Assembly (NCBI GenBank): GCA_965203475.1
Contig: OZ241890.1
Location: 868,001-932,000, forward strand
Length of the DNA stretch: 64,000 bases
DNA from: JABDMD01 sp965203475
GTDB lineage: Bacteria; Pseudomonadota; Gammaproteobacteria; UBA4575
Direction of reading: 5' to 3'
Of the stretch, positions 17,818 through 27,480 are shown piece by piece. The notes under the pieces are model-generated. The model made no database searches and was not told the origin of the DNA. It worked only from the letters and a program-made list of their open reading frames with translations. Position numbers and translations under genes: made by a program. How positions within the stretch are numbered: position 1 is the stretch's first letter; each line of letters starts with the position of its first letter.

Positions 17818-17857
17818 AGTAAAGATTAGGTTATCTGCAGATTTTGAGTATATTTCG

Positions 17858-17881
17858 GGTTCACGCCTAAAAAAGTGAACC
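17858..17881. promoter_or_regulatory. Inverted repeat upstream of the FHA gene
   Basis: GGTTCAC (17858-17864) and GTGAACC (17875-17881) form a perfect 7-base inverted repeat with a 10-base spacer, 40 bases before the chosen start. It could be an operator for a dimeric regulator or a leader hairpin. Confidence 0.35.
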
Positions 17882-17964
17882 ACATCAGATTGTTTAGGGT
17901 ATTGTACTATTAGTTTTAACCTAATTATAAATATAAATTTCTTATTATCAATAAGTTAAAGAGT

Positions 17965-18288
17965 TTATGCAGATTTCTTCTTAACTCTGACTGAATGGTA
18001 TTTATGGGTAAAACCAAAGCCTATACCTTCGTTTGATAAGTGTGCTACCACAGCCCATACTCGGATTAATCGCACTGCATTTTTTTCTGATACCGAAAAT
18101 ACCAACTGTACCCTTCTACCAACATAGGCATGTTCCGGAATTAATTCTAAAAATGCACCCCGCGTACTTAAATTGCGTGGCCGACAGCGAGATATACTTA
18201 ATTGAGGACAATAGACGTGTAAATTCGTAGGTGATTGTTTGCGGGGAGTAACACGTCTCTCATCATCCAGTACCACATTGTAGTTCAT
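17965..18288 (-). CDS. PilZ-like domain protein
   Basis: This 107-residue protein has the PilZ hallmarks: an RRVTPRKQ basic motif near the start, then NLSTRGAFLELIP, which fits the (D/N)xSxxG c-di-GMP motif loosely, and a final VVAHLSNEGIGFGF strand. PilZ proteins bind cyclic-di-GMP. It precedes the FHA gene on the same strand, so this may be a small signalling pair. The exact RxxxR arrangement is imperfect, so ligand binding is uncertain. Confidence 0.75.
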   Translation of the reverse strand: MNYNVVLDDERRVTPRKQSPTNLHVYCPQLSISRCRPRNLSTRGAFLELIPEHAYVGRRVQLVFSVSEKNAVRLIRVWAVVAHLSNEGIGFGFTHKYHSVRVKKKSA

Positions 18289-18737
18289 TATTATTCTCTC
18301 CGTAGAATGTGTAGTGATATAGCTAACAATAAAAAAGTTTAGTCGATACTCTAATTCAATAGTTAGGACAATAAGACCTTATAATACAGCATGTTAGAGA
18401 TATTCTATTGGCTGTATTTTATATGATTCAAGCATTTTATTCACGCCTGCAATGTTGGGGTTTTATCAACTGCATGTGTATATAATTTGGCCAGCCAAAA
18501 AATATCTATATTTAAAATTTGACGTAATAACACACTAATTTGCCATGAGTTGGTGTAATTTTGAATGAAAAATCAGAATACACTTGGTAAAGATAACGTT
18601 TTTAAATACAATATTCGCGCCTAGCAAGGCTGAGCGGGGGTTCTCGCATATGACTCCATGGATTTTTGGGGACATGGCATTGCTGGACAATTAATCTTTC
18701 GTACGATTATTAATGTAATAACTTCGGAGTTAAAAAT
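18289..18737. other. Non-coding gap between PilZ and Lpp-like genes
   Basis: This 449-base AT-rich divergent intergenic region must hold promoters for the PilZ gene (minus) and the abundant-type lipoprotein gene (plus). A more GC-rich patch lies around 18617-18690. A GGAGTT ribosome site precedes the ATG at 18738. I see no gene or RNA I can name. Confidence 0.4.
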
Positions 18738-19043
18738 ATGTTAACTAAGAAATCTCTTATCCCAGCGGCAATTGGATTTGCTGCAATTTTATCTACTGGC
18801 TGTCAGTGGACTGGCGGTACAGCTGCCGAGGCTCCTGCAGCAGAAGGCGGCGGCGACCTAGCTGCAGTCCAGGCCATTGCTGAAGAAGCACTTCGTACAG
18901 CAAATACAGCGGACTACAATGCATCTACTGCTAAAGATATGGCGCTAGCTGCACAGGAAGCTGCAAATGCTGCACAAGCATGCTGTGATGCTAATTCACG
19001 TCGTATGAGCCGTATGTTTGATGGCTCTATGAGCTCTAAGTAA
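18738..19043 (+). CDS. Lpp/OprI-like alanine-zipper lipoprotein
   Basis: This 101-residue protein has a lipoprotein signal ending LSTGC (Cys 22). A short Gly/Ala/Pro linker follows, then an Ala-rich heptad coiled coil (AIAEEALRTANTADYNAS and onward) ending SRRMSRMFDGSMSSK. The terminal Lys matches the residue that Braun lipoprotein uses for covalent attachment to peptidoglycan. It would be lipid-anchored in the outer membrane and tie it to the wall. A strong terminator follows. An L,D-transpeptidase gene converges on it, as expected for a functional pair. Confidence 0.88.
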   Translation: MLTKKSLIPAAIGFAAILSTGCQWTGGTAAEAPAAEGGGDLAAVQAIAEEALRTANTADYNASTAKDMALAAQEAANAAQACCDANSRRMSRMFDGSMSSK

Positions 19044-19070
19044 TATTCTTAAAGCACATGAACTGATATT

Positions 19071-19098
19071 AAAAGGGCTCGTTTAAGAGCCCTTTTTT
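19071..19098 (+). terminator. Strong rho-independent terminator
   Basis: AAAAGGGCTC (19071-19080) pairs with GAGCCCTTTT (19087-19096) across a six-base loop, followed by more T. The symmetric A and T runs let it act for the lipoprotein gene and perhaps for the convergent transpeptidase gene. Confidence 0.92.
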
Positions 19099-19134
19099 AT
19101 GTCTGATGAAAATTCTTTAACATTTTGTAACGCA

Positions 19135-20085
19135 TCAGCTTTCTTGATTTTTTTCTGATTGTTTGATTCTTTCGCCGATGGCAATTGGCATACCCGTTTT
19201 ATTCTTGGCAAGTCTATTAGCAAGTTCCCAGTCCACTTTATAGTCTTTGCTATTTTTTGTTACTGCAACGATAGAACGTACAAACTCTGTCAGATTCCTT
19301 GAAGTTGTACCACTTTCATCGCCTTCGCTGGGATGCATTTCGGCATATAATTGCCCCTGATGCCAAGCTAATTTGTAGGGCTGATTAATGATTGTCACAG
19401 GCGTATTGATGGATACTCGATTGAACAGGTCTGAAATATCATTGGGATGCAATCGTATGCACCCATGCGTAACCTTCATGCCAATACCCCGCGGCTCATT
19501 GGTACCATGAATCAAATATCCTGATAAACCTAAACGAATAGCATATTTGCCCAGTGGATTATCAGGACCAGGAGGAACAAATTCTGGCAACGGATCATTT
19601 CGCTCTTCGTGCTCTTTACGTATCGATTCAGGTGGATACCATGTGGGGTCTTTGGCTTTACCGATAACAGTAGTTTTAGAATGAGGTGTACCCCAACCTT
19701 CTTTACCAATACTAATCGGATAGGTGTACACATAGTTTTGTTTTCCCGGAATCGATTTAGGAAAGTAGTAAAGCCTCATTTCAGCTAAATTCAAAACCAT
19801 GCCTTCTCTTTTTACATCCGGTAAAATATATCGCGTGGGGATAAAAATTTGACTTCCTGGCTCAGGAATCCAAGGGTCAACATCTGGGTTGGCTAATACA
19901 ATTTCTTGAAAGCCTATGTTGAATCTTCTCGCAAGCTTTAAAAAAGTATCTTCATAACGTGTAGTAAATAGTGTCATTTGACCAACTAAGGAATCACCCT
20001 TGGCTGGCAGTACATAACGTTCTGCATGCACAGTTGAGGTTAATAGCAATGCTAAACTACACAAAATTTTAAAATGAATATTCAT
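19135..20085 (-). CDS. L,D-transpeptidase (ErfK/YbiS/YkuD family)
   Basis: This 316-residue periplasmic protein has a signal peptide (about 1-21), a LysM-like region (DTFLKLARRFNIGFQEIVLANP...IFIPTRYILP) and a YkuD catalytic domain with the motif IHGTNEPRGIG...HGCIRLHPNDI, in which the Cys is the nucleophile. These enzymes make 3-3 crosslinks or attach Lpp to peptidoglycan. Convergence with the Lpp-like gene that ends in Lys favours the attachment role. The charged C-terminal tail (about 250-316) is longer than the catalytic core needs. Confidence 0.92.
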   Translation of the reverse strand: MNIHFKILCSLALLLTSTVHAERYVLPAKGDSLVGQMTLFTTRYEDTFLKLARRFNIGFQEIVLANPDVDPWIPEPGSQIFIPTRYILPDVKREGMVLNLAEMRLYYFPKSIPGKQNYVYTYPISIGKEGWGTPHSKTTVIGKAKDPTWYPPESIRKEHEERNDPLPEFVPPGPDNPLGKYAIRLGLSGYLIHGTNEPRGIGMKVTHGCIRLHPNDISDLFNRVSINTPVTIINQPYKLAWHQGQLYAEMHPSEGDESGTTSRNLTEFVRSIVAVTKNSKDYKVDWELANRLAKNKTGMPIAIGERIKQSEKNQES

Positions 20086-20200
20086 AGGCCTATTAGTTAA
20101 AATTAAACCATTCGCTAGTTATTTATGAAACAATTTTAGACTAGATTTTATAAAATCCAAGTACGAAAATAAGACCAGCAACAGAAATAGTAGCCTCACA

Positions 20201-20599
20201 TTGAGAAACTTAGTCACTGAATTAGTATATATCGCTGGAATAATTTTTACTTGCGTATTCTTATACGCATGCGCTTCTACTCCGCCTTCTAAAACGTTAC
20301 CTGAGTCTGAAATCGCCGTAAAAAGCATTTCTCATTCCAATTTTGAAAAATTAGTCGGTCCAGACGTAATTGATGTTCAACAAAAACTAGTACAGGCGAA
20401 ACAAGCCACATCCAATAACGAAAACCAACTAGCTGAACATCTTGCACAACAAATTTTAGTAGATGTTGAATTAATTAAAGTGAAGTCTCAGCGAATTTTA
20501 TCGGACCAAGAACTTTCTGAATTAGAGGCTAGTATAGTAAATCTAAACCATGAGTTGCAGTGGCGTTCTCCTATAAATGTTGCCCCTCTAAAAGAATGA
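20201..20599 (+). CDS. Hypothetical DUF4398-like lipoprotein
   Basis: This 132-residue protein has a lipoprotein signal ending FLYAC followed by a helical mature part with Q/L-rich stretches (VQQKLVQAKQATSN...LAEHLAQQILVDVELIK) like DUF4398. The only plausible start in the frame is a TTG at 20201 with a poor ribosome site. Its stop overlaps the ATG of the next gene (ATGA), so the two lipoproteins are translationally coupled. Confidence 0.7.
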   Translation: MRNLVTELVYIAGIIFTCVFLYACASTPPSKTLPESEIAVKSISHSNFEKLVGPDVIDVQQKLVQAKQATSNNENQLAEHLAQQILVDVELIKVKSQRILSDQELSELEASIVNLNHELQWRSPINVAPLKE

Positions 20600-21408
20600 A
20601 AAATTATAACTTATTAATTTCTGTTTTTTGTGTGATTTGTTTTTTAATACTTGGCTGTAGCAGTACTCCAAAAAAATATACTCCACTCGATGAAGCAAAA
20701 CTAATCCAAAGCCAACTATTAAATGATGAAAATTTTCAACAAAACGCATCAGTTGCATTATTTCAAGCCGAAGAATATTTAAAAAATGCCAAGCTTGCAC
20801 TGGATGATGGTGATCTAAGTTCTGTTGACCATTTAATTTATATGGCAAGAAGAAAACAAGATATTGCTAATGAATTAGTACTAAAAGCACTAAATGAACA
20901 AGAAATATCAAGTCTTGAACTACAGCAACAAGAAATGATTGCACTAGTTCGTCAGTCCGAGTCTGACCGTGCGCAGGAGGCGCAACAAAAAATTGAACGG
21001 CTGGAACAAACGATAGGAGAATACCGTGCTGAAGAAACAAGTCGTGGAACCTTATTAGTCATTAATGATTTATTGTTTGATAGCGGAGGATCTACACTGA
21101 CACAAGAATCGGGCAAAAGATTACAACCACTCGTTTTATATTTAAGTGGAAATTCGCAAAGAGAAGTAATTATAGAGGGACATACGGATAGTCACGGAAA
21201 TGAAAAGTCTAACAAACAGCTTTCGTTAAGAAGAGCAGAAGCCGTTAAAAAACACCTAGTACATCAAGGTATCGATGGTACACGCATTGAAACACGGGGC
21301 TTTGGTTCAGAAGTCCCAGTAGCGAGTAACACCACTAATGCGGGAAGAAAGCTTAATCGACGTGTAGAAATTGTTATAAAGTCACTAAAAGATTCAACTA
21401 TTGATTAA
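20596..21408 (+). CDS. OmpA-family lipoprotein with DUF4398-like N-terminal region
   Basis: This 270-residue protein has a lipoprotein signal ending LILGC, a helical region like DUF4398 (AEEYLKNAKLALDDGDLSS, then MARRKQDIANELVLKALNEQ), a coiled coil and a C-terminal OmpA domain (about 160-265: LLFDSGGSTLT, IIEGHTDSHGNEKSN, LSLRRAEAVKKHL, GFGSEVPVASN, NRRVEIVI). It anchors the outer membrane to peptidoglycan. The ATG overlaps the preceding stop codon. The two genes probably encode one complex. Confidence 0.88.
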   Translation: MKNYNLLISVFCVICFLILGCSSTPKKYTPLDEAKLIQSQLLNDENFQQNASVALFQAEEYLKNAKLALDDGDLSSVDHLIYMARRKQDIANELVLKALNEQEISSLELQQQEMIALVRQSESDRAQEAQQKIERLEQTIGEYRAEETSRGTLLVINDLLFDSGGSTLTQESGKRLQPLVLYLSGNSQREVIIEGHTDSHGNEKSNKQLSLRRAEAVKKHLVHQGIDGTRIETRGFGSEVPVASNTTNAGRKLNRRVEIVIKSLKDSTID

Positions 21409-21411
21409 CCC

Positions 21412-22770
21412 TTAATGGGCTTTTAAAGCCAGCTCAATCCCCTGCTCAGCAACATCTACAAGCATTTGTATTTCTTCCTGGCTAATTACATACGGCGGCA
21501 TAAAATAAATTACATCACCTAATGGTCTTAATAATGCCTGGCGCTTAAGTCCATATTTATATACTTCCAATCCTCTTCGTTGCTGCCAAGGAAAACTTTC
21601 TTTTGAATATTTATCTTTAACCATTTCAATTGCGGTGATCATTCCTGTTTGTCTTACATCGCCAATATTTGGATGATCTTCAAAGCGTTTGCACTGTTTT
21701 TTAAATTCTTGGGTTTTAGATAGATTTGATTCAATTACATTTTCGTTTTTAAAAATATCCAGAGTCGCTAAGGCTGCTGCACACCCCAATGCATTCCCCG
21801 TATAACTATGTGAATGTAAAAATGCAGTTAAATTAACGTATTCATCATAAAAGGCTTCATAAATTTCATCCGTTGTAAGCACGACAGATAAAGGCAAATA
21901 CCCTCCTGTTAATCCTTTTGAAAGACACATAAAATCTGGACTAGTTTTCGCCTGTTCGCAGGCAAATAAAGTTCCTGTTCTACCAAAACCGACAGCAATT
22001 TCATCTGCAATGAAGTGGACGCCATATTTATCGCATGCTTTACGCAACATGCTTAAATAGATTGGAGAATGCATGCGCATGTATCCTGCACATTGTACTA
22101 GCGGCTCCACAATTACCGCACAAACCTCTTCATGATGTTTTTGCAAGGCGTCTTCCATGTGTGAAAACATTCGCCTTGCATAATCGTCAGGATGTTCTCC
22201 GTTTTCGCGATAATAACTATCAGGACTTGGAACAGTGATTACATCCAATAACAACGGTTCATATACTTCCTTATATAAAGATACATCTCCTACTGATAGT
22301 GCACCAATTGTTTCTCCATGATATGAATTACTTAAATTTATAAACTTTTTCTTTTTTTGTTTTCCAATATTCTTCCAATAGTGGTAACTCATTTTCAATG
22401 CAACTTCGACTGCAGACGAGCCATTATCAGCATAAAAACACTTTTTTAATGAGTCAGGTGTTATTTCAATCAGTCGTTCAGATAGTTCAATAACAGATTC
22501 ATGTGTAAACCCTGCAAGGATTACATGCTCCATGACATCCAGTTGTTGTTTAATAGCCTCTGATATCTTTTCATTACTGTGTCCAAAGATATTTACCCAC
22601 CAAGAACTAATTGCATCTATGTATCGATTTCCATCAAAGTCTTCTAACCAAACACCTTTAGCTTTTTTTATCGGTGTAATGGGTAGAAATTCATGGTCTT
22701 TCATCTGCGTACATGGATGCCAAATTGATGCTAAGTCACGTTGTTTCAAACTTGCAGAATTATTTTTCAT
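21412..22770 (-). CDS. bioA: Adenosylmethionine-8-amino-7-oxononanoate aminotransferase
   Basis: This 452-residue class III aminotransferase has the BioA start RDLASIWHPCTQMKDHEFLP, the GxSSWWVN substrate region (ISSWWVNIFGHS), and the PLP lysine in CLSKGLTGGYLPLS. It makes 7,8-diaminononanoate from KAPA and SAM in biotin synthesis. No other bio gene is in the window, so it is a solitary biotin gene here. It is divergent from the class V aminotransferase, with only 37 bases between the starts. Confidence 0.95.
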   Translation of the reverse strand: MKNNSASLKQRDLASIWHPCTQMKDHEFLPITPIKKAKGVWLEDFDGNRYIDAISSWWVNIFGHSNEKISEAIKQQLDVMEHVILAGFTHESVIELSERLIEITPDSLKKCFYADNGSSAVEVALKMSYHYWKNIGKQKKKKFINLSNSYHGETIGALSVGDVSLYKEVYEPLLLDVITVPSPDSYYRENGEHPDDYARRMFSHMEDALQKHHEEVCAVIVEPLVQCAGYMRMHSPIYLSMLRKACDKYGVHFIADEIAVGFGRTGTLFACEQAKTSPDFMCLSKGLTGGYLPLSVVLTTDEIYEAFYDEYVNLTAFLHSHSYTGNALGCAAALATLDIFKNENVIESNLSKTQEFKKQCKRFEDHPNIGDVRQTGMITAIEMVKDKYSKESFPWQQRRGLEVYKYGLKRQALLRPLGDVIYFMPPYVISQEEIQMLVDVAEQGIELALKAH

Positions 22771-22807
22771 TGCATGTTATTTTCTAATTTAGTTAATTCA
22801 AGAAACC

Positions 22808-23950
22808 ATGATGTCCGAACACGATTGGTCACAAGAATTCCCACATCAAAACGATTTAATTCATTTAAATCATGCGGGTGTAGGACCTTGGCCAAAAACT
22901 GCATATGATGCTGTTCTCAGATTTGCAAGTCAAAACATACACCATAGCACTAAACTTCTCGCCCAATGGGAACAAACAGAGTCCGAATTGCGTACACAAT
23001 GTAAAGAATTAATTCACGCAGACAACAAAGAAGATATCGCACTCATTAAAAATACGTCTGAAGGTTTATCTATGGTTGCCTATGGAATACCGTGGAATGC
23101 TCACGACAATATCATTTTTGCGAAACAGGAATTCCCCTCGAATCGAATCGTTTGGCAGTCTCTTGCTCAGAGATACAATGTTGAACCCCGATGTGTCGAT
23201 CTTTATGCAGCAGATTCCCCGGAACAATCGATTTTTCAGAACATTGATGAGAATACTCGCCTAATTTCTGTGAGTGCTGTTCAATTTAGCAACGGACTTC
23301 GTCTGAATTTAGAAATCATTGGAGAATATTGTCGTGCCAATCAAATTTTATTCTGCATAGATGCCATTCAACACCTGGGGGCAATTCCATTTGATGTGAA
23401 GAAATTCAAAGCCGACTTTATCATTGCAGATGCACATAAATGGCTACTGAGTCCAGAAGGAATTGGTATGTTTTATTGCAATCCTGAAATACGCGATGAA
23501 ATACAATTAAATCAATTTGGCTGGCATATGATGGAAAACGTAGGCGACTATGAATCTTTAGAATGGAGGCCTGCAACAACTGCGAGAAAATTTGAATGTG
23601 GAAGCTTGAACAACCTTGGAATTCAAGCAATGCATGCGAGCTTGGACTTGTTATTGCAAATAGGCATTGATGCTATATATGAGAAAATTTCTAGTAATAT
23701 TTCTTATTTAATTGATTTATTTGAAAATTTAGATTTAAATTTTCTATCCGATTTAGATTCAGAGCGTCGATCCGGAATTATCACGGTGGCACACCCATCG
23801 CTCGATAATTATCAGCTATTTAAGTTTCTACTAAAATCAAATGTCTTATGCGCCTTTCGGGGTGGAGGAATACGTTTTTCCCCACATTTCTATATTCAGA
23901 AACAACAATTAGAAACGGTGGCTCAATTAATTAAAACAGTTTCGACCTAA
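22808..23950 (+). CDS. Class V aminotransferase (cysteine desulfurase-like)
   Basis: This 380-residue PLP enzyme has the fold-type I layout with the lysine in IADAHKWLLSPEGIGMFY, the N-terminal HLNHAGVGPWP, and a final CAFRGGGIRFSPHFY. This is the isopenicillin-N-epimerase/CsdA-like branch. I see no clear cysteine-desulfurase active-site Cys loop, so the substrate is unknown. Two adjacent ATGs could start it. Short spacing from bioA implies shared promoter DNA. Confidence 0.85.
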   Translation: MMSEHDWSQEFPHQNDLIHLNHAGVGPWPKTAYDAVLRFASQNIHHSTKLLAQWEQTESELRTQCKELIHADNKEDIALIKNTSEGLSMVAYGIPWNAHDNIIFAKQEFPSNRIVWQSLAQRYNVEPRCVDLYAADSPEQSIFQNIDENTRLISVSAVQFSNGLRLNLEIIGEYCRANQILFCIDAIQHLGAIPFDVKKFKADFIIADAHKWLLSPEGIGMFYCNPEIRDEIQLNQFGWHMMENVGDYESLEWRPATTARKFECGSLNNLGIQAMHASLDLLLQIGIDAIYEKISSNISYLIDLFENLDLNFLSDLDSERRSGIITVAHPSLDNYQLFKFLLKSNVLCAFRGGGIRFSPHFYIQKQQLETVAQLIKTVST

Positions 23951-24005
23951 GCGAAATCTCAAGCAAAGGCGTAAAAGACATCGTACACTACAGTCTTAAA
24001 AAACG

Positions 24006-25292
24006 ATGAACATGCAGTCCGTATACATTGTAGATGGAAGCCGCTCTCCTTTTCTAAAAGCTAGAGGCCGTCCAGGCCCTTTTCATGCGGCTGATTTGGC
24101 CGTGATGGCTGGACAGCCACTACTGTTACGCCAACCTTTTGCTCCAGAAGAACTGGATGAAGTGATCGTAGGCTGTGTTGGACCAAGACCGGATGAGGTC
24201 AACATTGGTCGTGTGATCAGCTTACGGCTAGGTTGTGGTGATAAGGTTCCCGGATGGACAGTACAACGTAATTGCGCATCTGGAATGCAAGCAATCGATT
24301 GTGCATTTTCAAACATTTTACTCGGAAAATCAGAATTAGTATTAGCAGGTGGTACTGAAGCTATGAGCCATTCGCCTGTTTTGTATAACCGGCATATGGT
24401 TAATTGGTTAGCGGATCTCAATCAAGCGAAAACCCCCCTACAGAAAATAAAAACAATAAGCAAACTGCGTCCAAAATTTTTCGCGCCGATAATTGGATTA
24501 TTAAAGGGCTTATCTGATCCCGTCGTGGGTTTATCCATGGGCCAAACGGCCGAAAATTTGGCACATCGATTTAATATTTCTCGAGAACAAATGGATGAAT
24601 ACGCAGTGGCTAGTCATTTACGATTAGCACATGCGAAAGAAAATGGATATTTAGATGAAATTGAACACTTGTATGATACGGATGGAAATGTATTTGACTT
24701 TGATGATGGAATACGTCCTGATTCCAGCACCAAAAAATTAGCAAAATTACGCCCGGTATTTGACAAAAGATTTGGCAATGTTACTGCTGGCAATAGTGCA
24801 CAGATTACCGATGGTGCTGCTTGGATTATTTTAGCGAATGAAAGTGCGGTTAAGAAATATCAACTCTCTGTCATCGGTAGACTACTTACTTCAAATTGGG
24901 CGGCTTTGGATCCACGTGAAATGGGTTTAGGACCTGTACATGCAACCATTCCAATGTTACAGCAACAAAGATTAGGCGTAGATGACATTGATTACTGGGA
25001 GCTAAATGAAGCTTTTGCAGCACAAGTACTTGCGTGCCTAGCCGCATGGCAAGATGATGATTACTGTCAACTCCACTTTGGTTTAGATAAGGCCTTTGGC
25101 ATGGTTCCACACGAGAAATTAAATGTGGATGGAGGCGCAATTAGCCTAGGACATCCTGTGGCGGCAAGTGGCACAAGAATTGTTTTGCATTTATTAAAAG
25201 TACTCAAGCGTAATCATGCAAAATTGGGAGTAGCTACAATTTGCATTGGCGGTGGGCAAGGTGGTTCTATGTTAGTTGAAAATCTCCAATAA
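24006..25292 (+). CDS. fadI: Acetyl-CoA C-acyltransferase (thiolase, FadI-type)
   Basis: This 428-residue thiolase has the nucleophile Cys in VQRNCASGMQAIDCAF, the second-half signature NVDGGAISLGHPVAASGTR and the third catalytic motif CIGGGQGGSMLV. It cleaves 3-ketoacyl-CoA in the last step of beta-oxidation. It lies 15 bases before the multifunctional alpha subunit gene, an order like fadIJ. Length also matches FadI more than FadA. Two ATGs six bases apart could start it, both with weak ribosome sites. Confidence 0.92.
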   Translation: MNMQSVYIVDGSRSPFLKARGRPGPFHAADLAVMAGQPLLLRQPFAPEELDEVIVGCVGPRPDEVNIGRVISLRLGCGDKVPGWTVQRNCASGMQAIDCAFSNILLGKSELVLAGGTEAMSHSPVLYNRHMVNWLADLNQAKTPLQKIKTISKLRPKFFAPIIGLLKGLSDPVVGLSMGQTAENLAHRFNISREQMDEYAVASHLRLAHAKENGYLDEIEHLYDTDGNVFDFDDGIRPDSSTKKLAKLRPVFDKRFGNVTAGNSAQITDGAAWIILANESAVKKYQLSVIGRLLTSNWAALDPREMGLGPVHATIPMLQQQRLGVDDIDYWELNEAFAAQVLACLAAWQDDDYCQLHFGLDKAFGMVPHEKLNVDGGAISLGHPVAASGTRIVLHLLKVLKRNHAKLGVATICIGGGQGGSMLVENLQ

Positions 25293-25307
25293 CACATAGT
25301 GTAAAAA

Positions 25308-27332
25308 ATGTATAAGCACTGGCATGTCGAACAAGATGACGTTGGAGTTGCGTGGCTTGGACTCGATGTTCAACAAAGTAGTACTAATGTTCTTTCTTCA
25401 GAAGTACTTAATGAGCTACAAACCATTTTACATACTATTTCAGATTTATCCCCAATAGGGTTAGCCATTACTTCTAATAAAAATAGTGGTTTCATCGCGG
25501 GTGCAGATGTAAAAGAATTTACAAAAATTACTACACACCAGGAAGCCTTGGACATGATTCATTTCGGTCAGGGCGTAATCAATCAATTGGATGAAATAAA
25601 ATTACCTAAAGTTGCAGTAATAAATGGTTTCTGCATGGGTGGCGGGCTTGAGCTAGCACTCGCTTGCACCTATCGAATTGCATTAGATGATCCATCTACT
25701 CGTTTATCTCTACCTGAAATTCGTTTAGGCATTCATCCAGGCTACGGTGGAACTGTAAGAATTTTACGCCATGCCAATCCGCTTATAGCCATGGACATGA
25801 TGCTAACAGGAAGAAGTGTTGACACTTATCGCGCAAAGAAAATTGGTTTAGTAGATGCCGTAGTCGCAAAACGCCATCTTAAGAATGCAGCAAGAAACTA
25901 CTTACGTACTAGCCCACAAATTCATAAAAAACCAAAAATTTCCTATTTATTTAATAGCCGTCCTGTGAGACCAATAGTTGCAATGCAAATGAAAAAGCAG
26001 GTAGAAAAAAAGGCCAAGCCAGAACATTACCCCGCGCCCTACGCTTTAATAAATCATTGGAAACAGTTTTATGGTGATGAAACTAAAATGTTAAAACATG
26101 AAGCTGATTCAGTAGCTCAACTAAGCACCACAGAAACGGCAAAAAATTTAGTTCGTGTATTCATGCTGCAAAATGATTTGAAAGCATTGGCTACAAAAGA
26201 GAAAACCAGTGTGGAGCACGTGCATATTATAGGCGCTGGAGTGATGGGCGGCGACATTGCTACATGGTGTGTAGCGCAGGGACTACGTGTGACTTTGCAA
26301 GATCTTAGTGTTGAAAGCTTAGCTAATGCTAAAAAGCGCTCTTTTCAATATTTCAAAAAGAGACTTAAAAATAAATTATTAATTAAAGATTCAATGGATT
26401 TGCTTTGTCTAGACCAGCAAGGGCATGGTTTACGCAATGCTGATGTAATAATTGAAGCTATTGTTGAAGATAAAGATATTAAACGAAATTTATATGCGTC
26501 TATTGAATCTGAAATTAAAGACGATGCCCTCGTTGCAACGAACACTTCCAGCATCGAAATTGAACAACTATGTGATGCTTTTTCTGATGACACTCGACTT
26601 GTTGGTTTACATTTTTTTAATCCTGTGGCGAAAATGCCATTAGTTGAAATTGTGAATGGTGCAAAAACGGATTCAAAAATTAGTCAACGCACAGTAAATT
26701 TTGCCAAACAAATTGGCAAATTGCCTTTGCCGACCAAAAGTTCACCTGGCTTTTTAATTAATCGAATTCTAACTCCCTATATGGTGGAAGCAGGGTTACT
26801 TCATGAGAATGGAGTTGCAATCGCGGACATTGATCAAGCGGCTATTGAGTTCGGCATGCCAATGGGCCCAATGGAGCTTGCAGATACGGTAGGGCTAGAT
26901 GTCGGTTATAAAGTTGCTGAATTACTAAGCAACCATTATAACTATGAAATTCCAAATTCATTTAAAAGTATGGTAGAGGATGGCAATTTAGGAAAAAAAA
27001 CGGGTAAAGGGTTTTACACTTGGAAAAATGGTAAAAAGATTAAATCTTCCTCGAAAAATTCGAGCATTGCTCACAGCGAAATTCAGGAACGTTTATTGAT
27101 GAGATTCTTAAATGAAACAATCGCCTGCCATGAAGAGAAAGTTGTAGCTCATAAAGACTTGCTTGATGCTGGAATAATTTTTGGGACTGGATTTGCACCT
27201 TTCCGTGGTGGGCCAGTGCAATACATACAAAACTATGGTGTTAAAAATTTATTATCTAGCTTGCAAAGACTACATGATCAACATGGGTCACGTTTTACAC
27301 CCAATACCGGATGGGAAAGCATTGAACAATGA
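25308..27332 (+). CDS. fadJ: Multifunctional enoyl-CoA hydratase/3-hydroxyacyl-CoA dehydrogenase
   Basis: This 674-residue protein has an N-terminal crotonase domain (about 1-190: SGFIAGADVKEF, NGFCMGGGLELALACTYR, LPEIRLGIHPGYGG), an NAD-binding domain from about 305 (VHIIGAGVMGGDIATWC), and the dehydrogenase C-domains (GLHFFNPVAKMPLVEIV, SPGFLINRILTPYMVEA). It performs hydration and dehydrogenation in beta-oxidation as the partner of the thiolase just upstream. All main domains are intact. Confidence 0.93.
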   Translation: MYKHWHVEQDDVGVAWLGLDVQQSSTNVLSSEVLNELQTILHTISDLSPIGLAITSNKNSGFIAGADVKEFTKITTHQEALDMIHFGQGVINQLDEIKLPKVAVINGFCMGGGLELALACTYRIALDDPSTRLSLPEIRLGIHPGYGGTVRILRHANPLIAMDMMLTGRSVDTYRAKKIGLVDAVVAKRHLKNAARNYLRTSPQIHKKPKISYLFNSRPVRPIVAMQMKKQVEKKAKPEHYPAPYALINHWKQFYGDETKMLKHEADSVAQLSTTETAKNLVRVFMLQNDLKALATKEKTSVEHVHIIGAGVMGGDIATWCVAQGLRVTLQDLSVESLANAKKRSFQYFKKRLKNKLLIKDSMDLLCLDQQGHGLRNADVIIEAIVEDKDIKRNLYASIESEIKDDALVATNTSSIEIEQLCDAFSDDTRLVGLHFFNPVAKMPLVEIVNGAKTDSKISQRTVNFAKQIGKLPLPTKSSPGFLINRILTPYMVEAGLLHENGVAIADIDQAAIEFGMPMGPMELADTVGLDVGYKVAELLSNHYNYEIPNSFKSMVEDGNLGKKTGKGFYTWKNGKKIKSSSKNSSIAHSEIQERLLMRFLNETIACHEEKVVAHKDLLDAGIIFGTGFAPFRGGPVQYIQNYGVKNLLSSLQRLHDQHGSRFTPNTGWESIEQ

Positions 27333-27480
27333 AAACCTATAAATATATTATTAGTATCTGTTTTTAAAGGATTTAATAAGTTATCTAAATTCTGATTAAT
27401 TCGCTATAGTAGTACTTACAATAACAATACTGTGCTGATTGGTAGTCATTCTGATTGGCATCAAAATAAGGGAGACAAAA

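Noticed and set aside
18617..18690. GC-richer patch before the Lpp-like gene, considered as tRNA or small RNA
   Set aside because: It does not fold into a cloverleaf and has no clear terminator.
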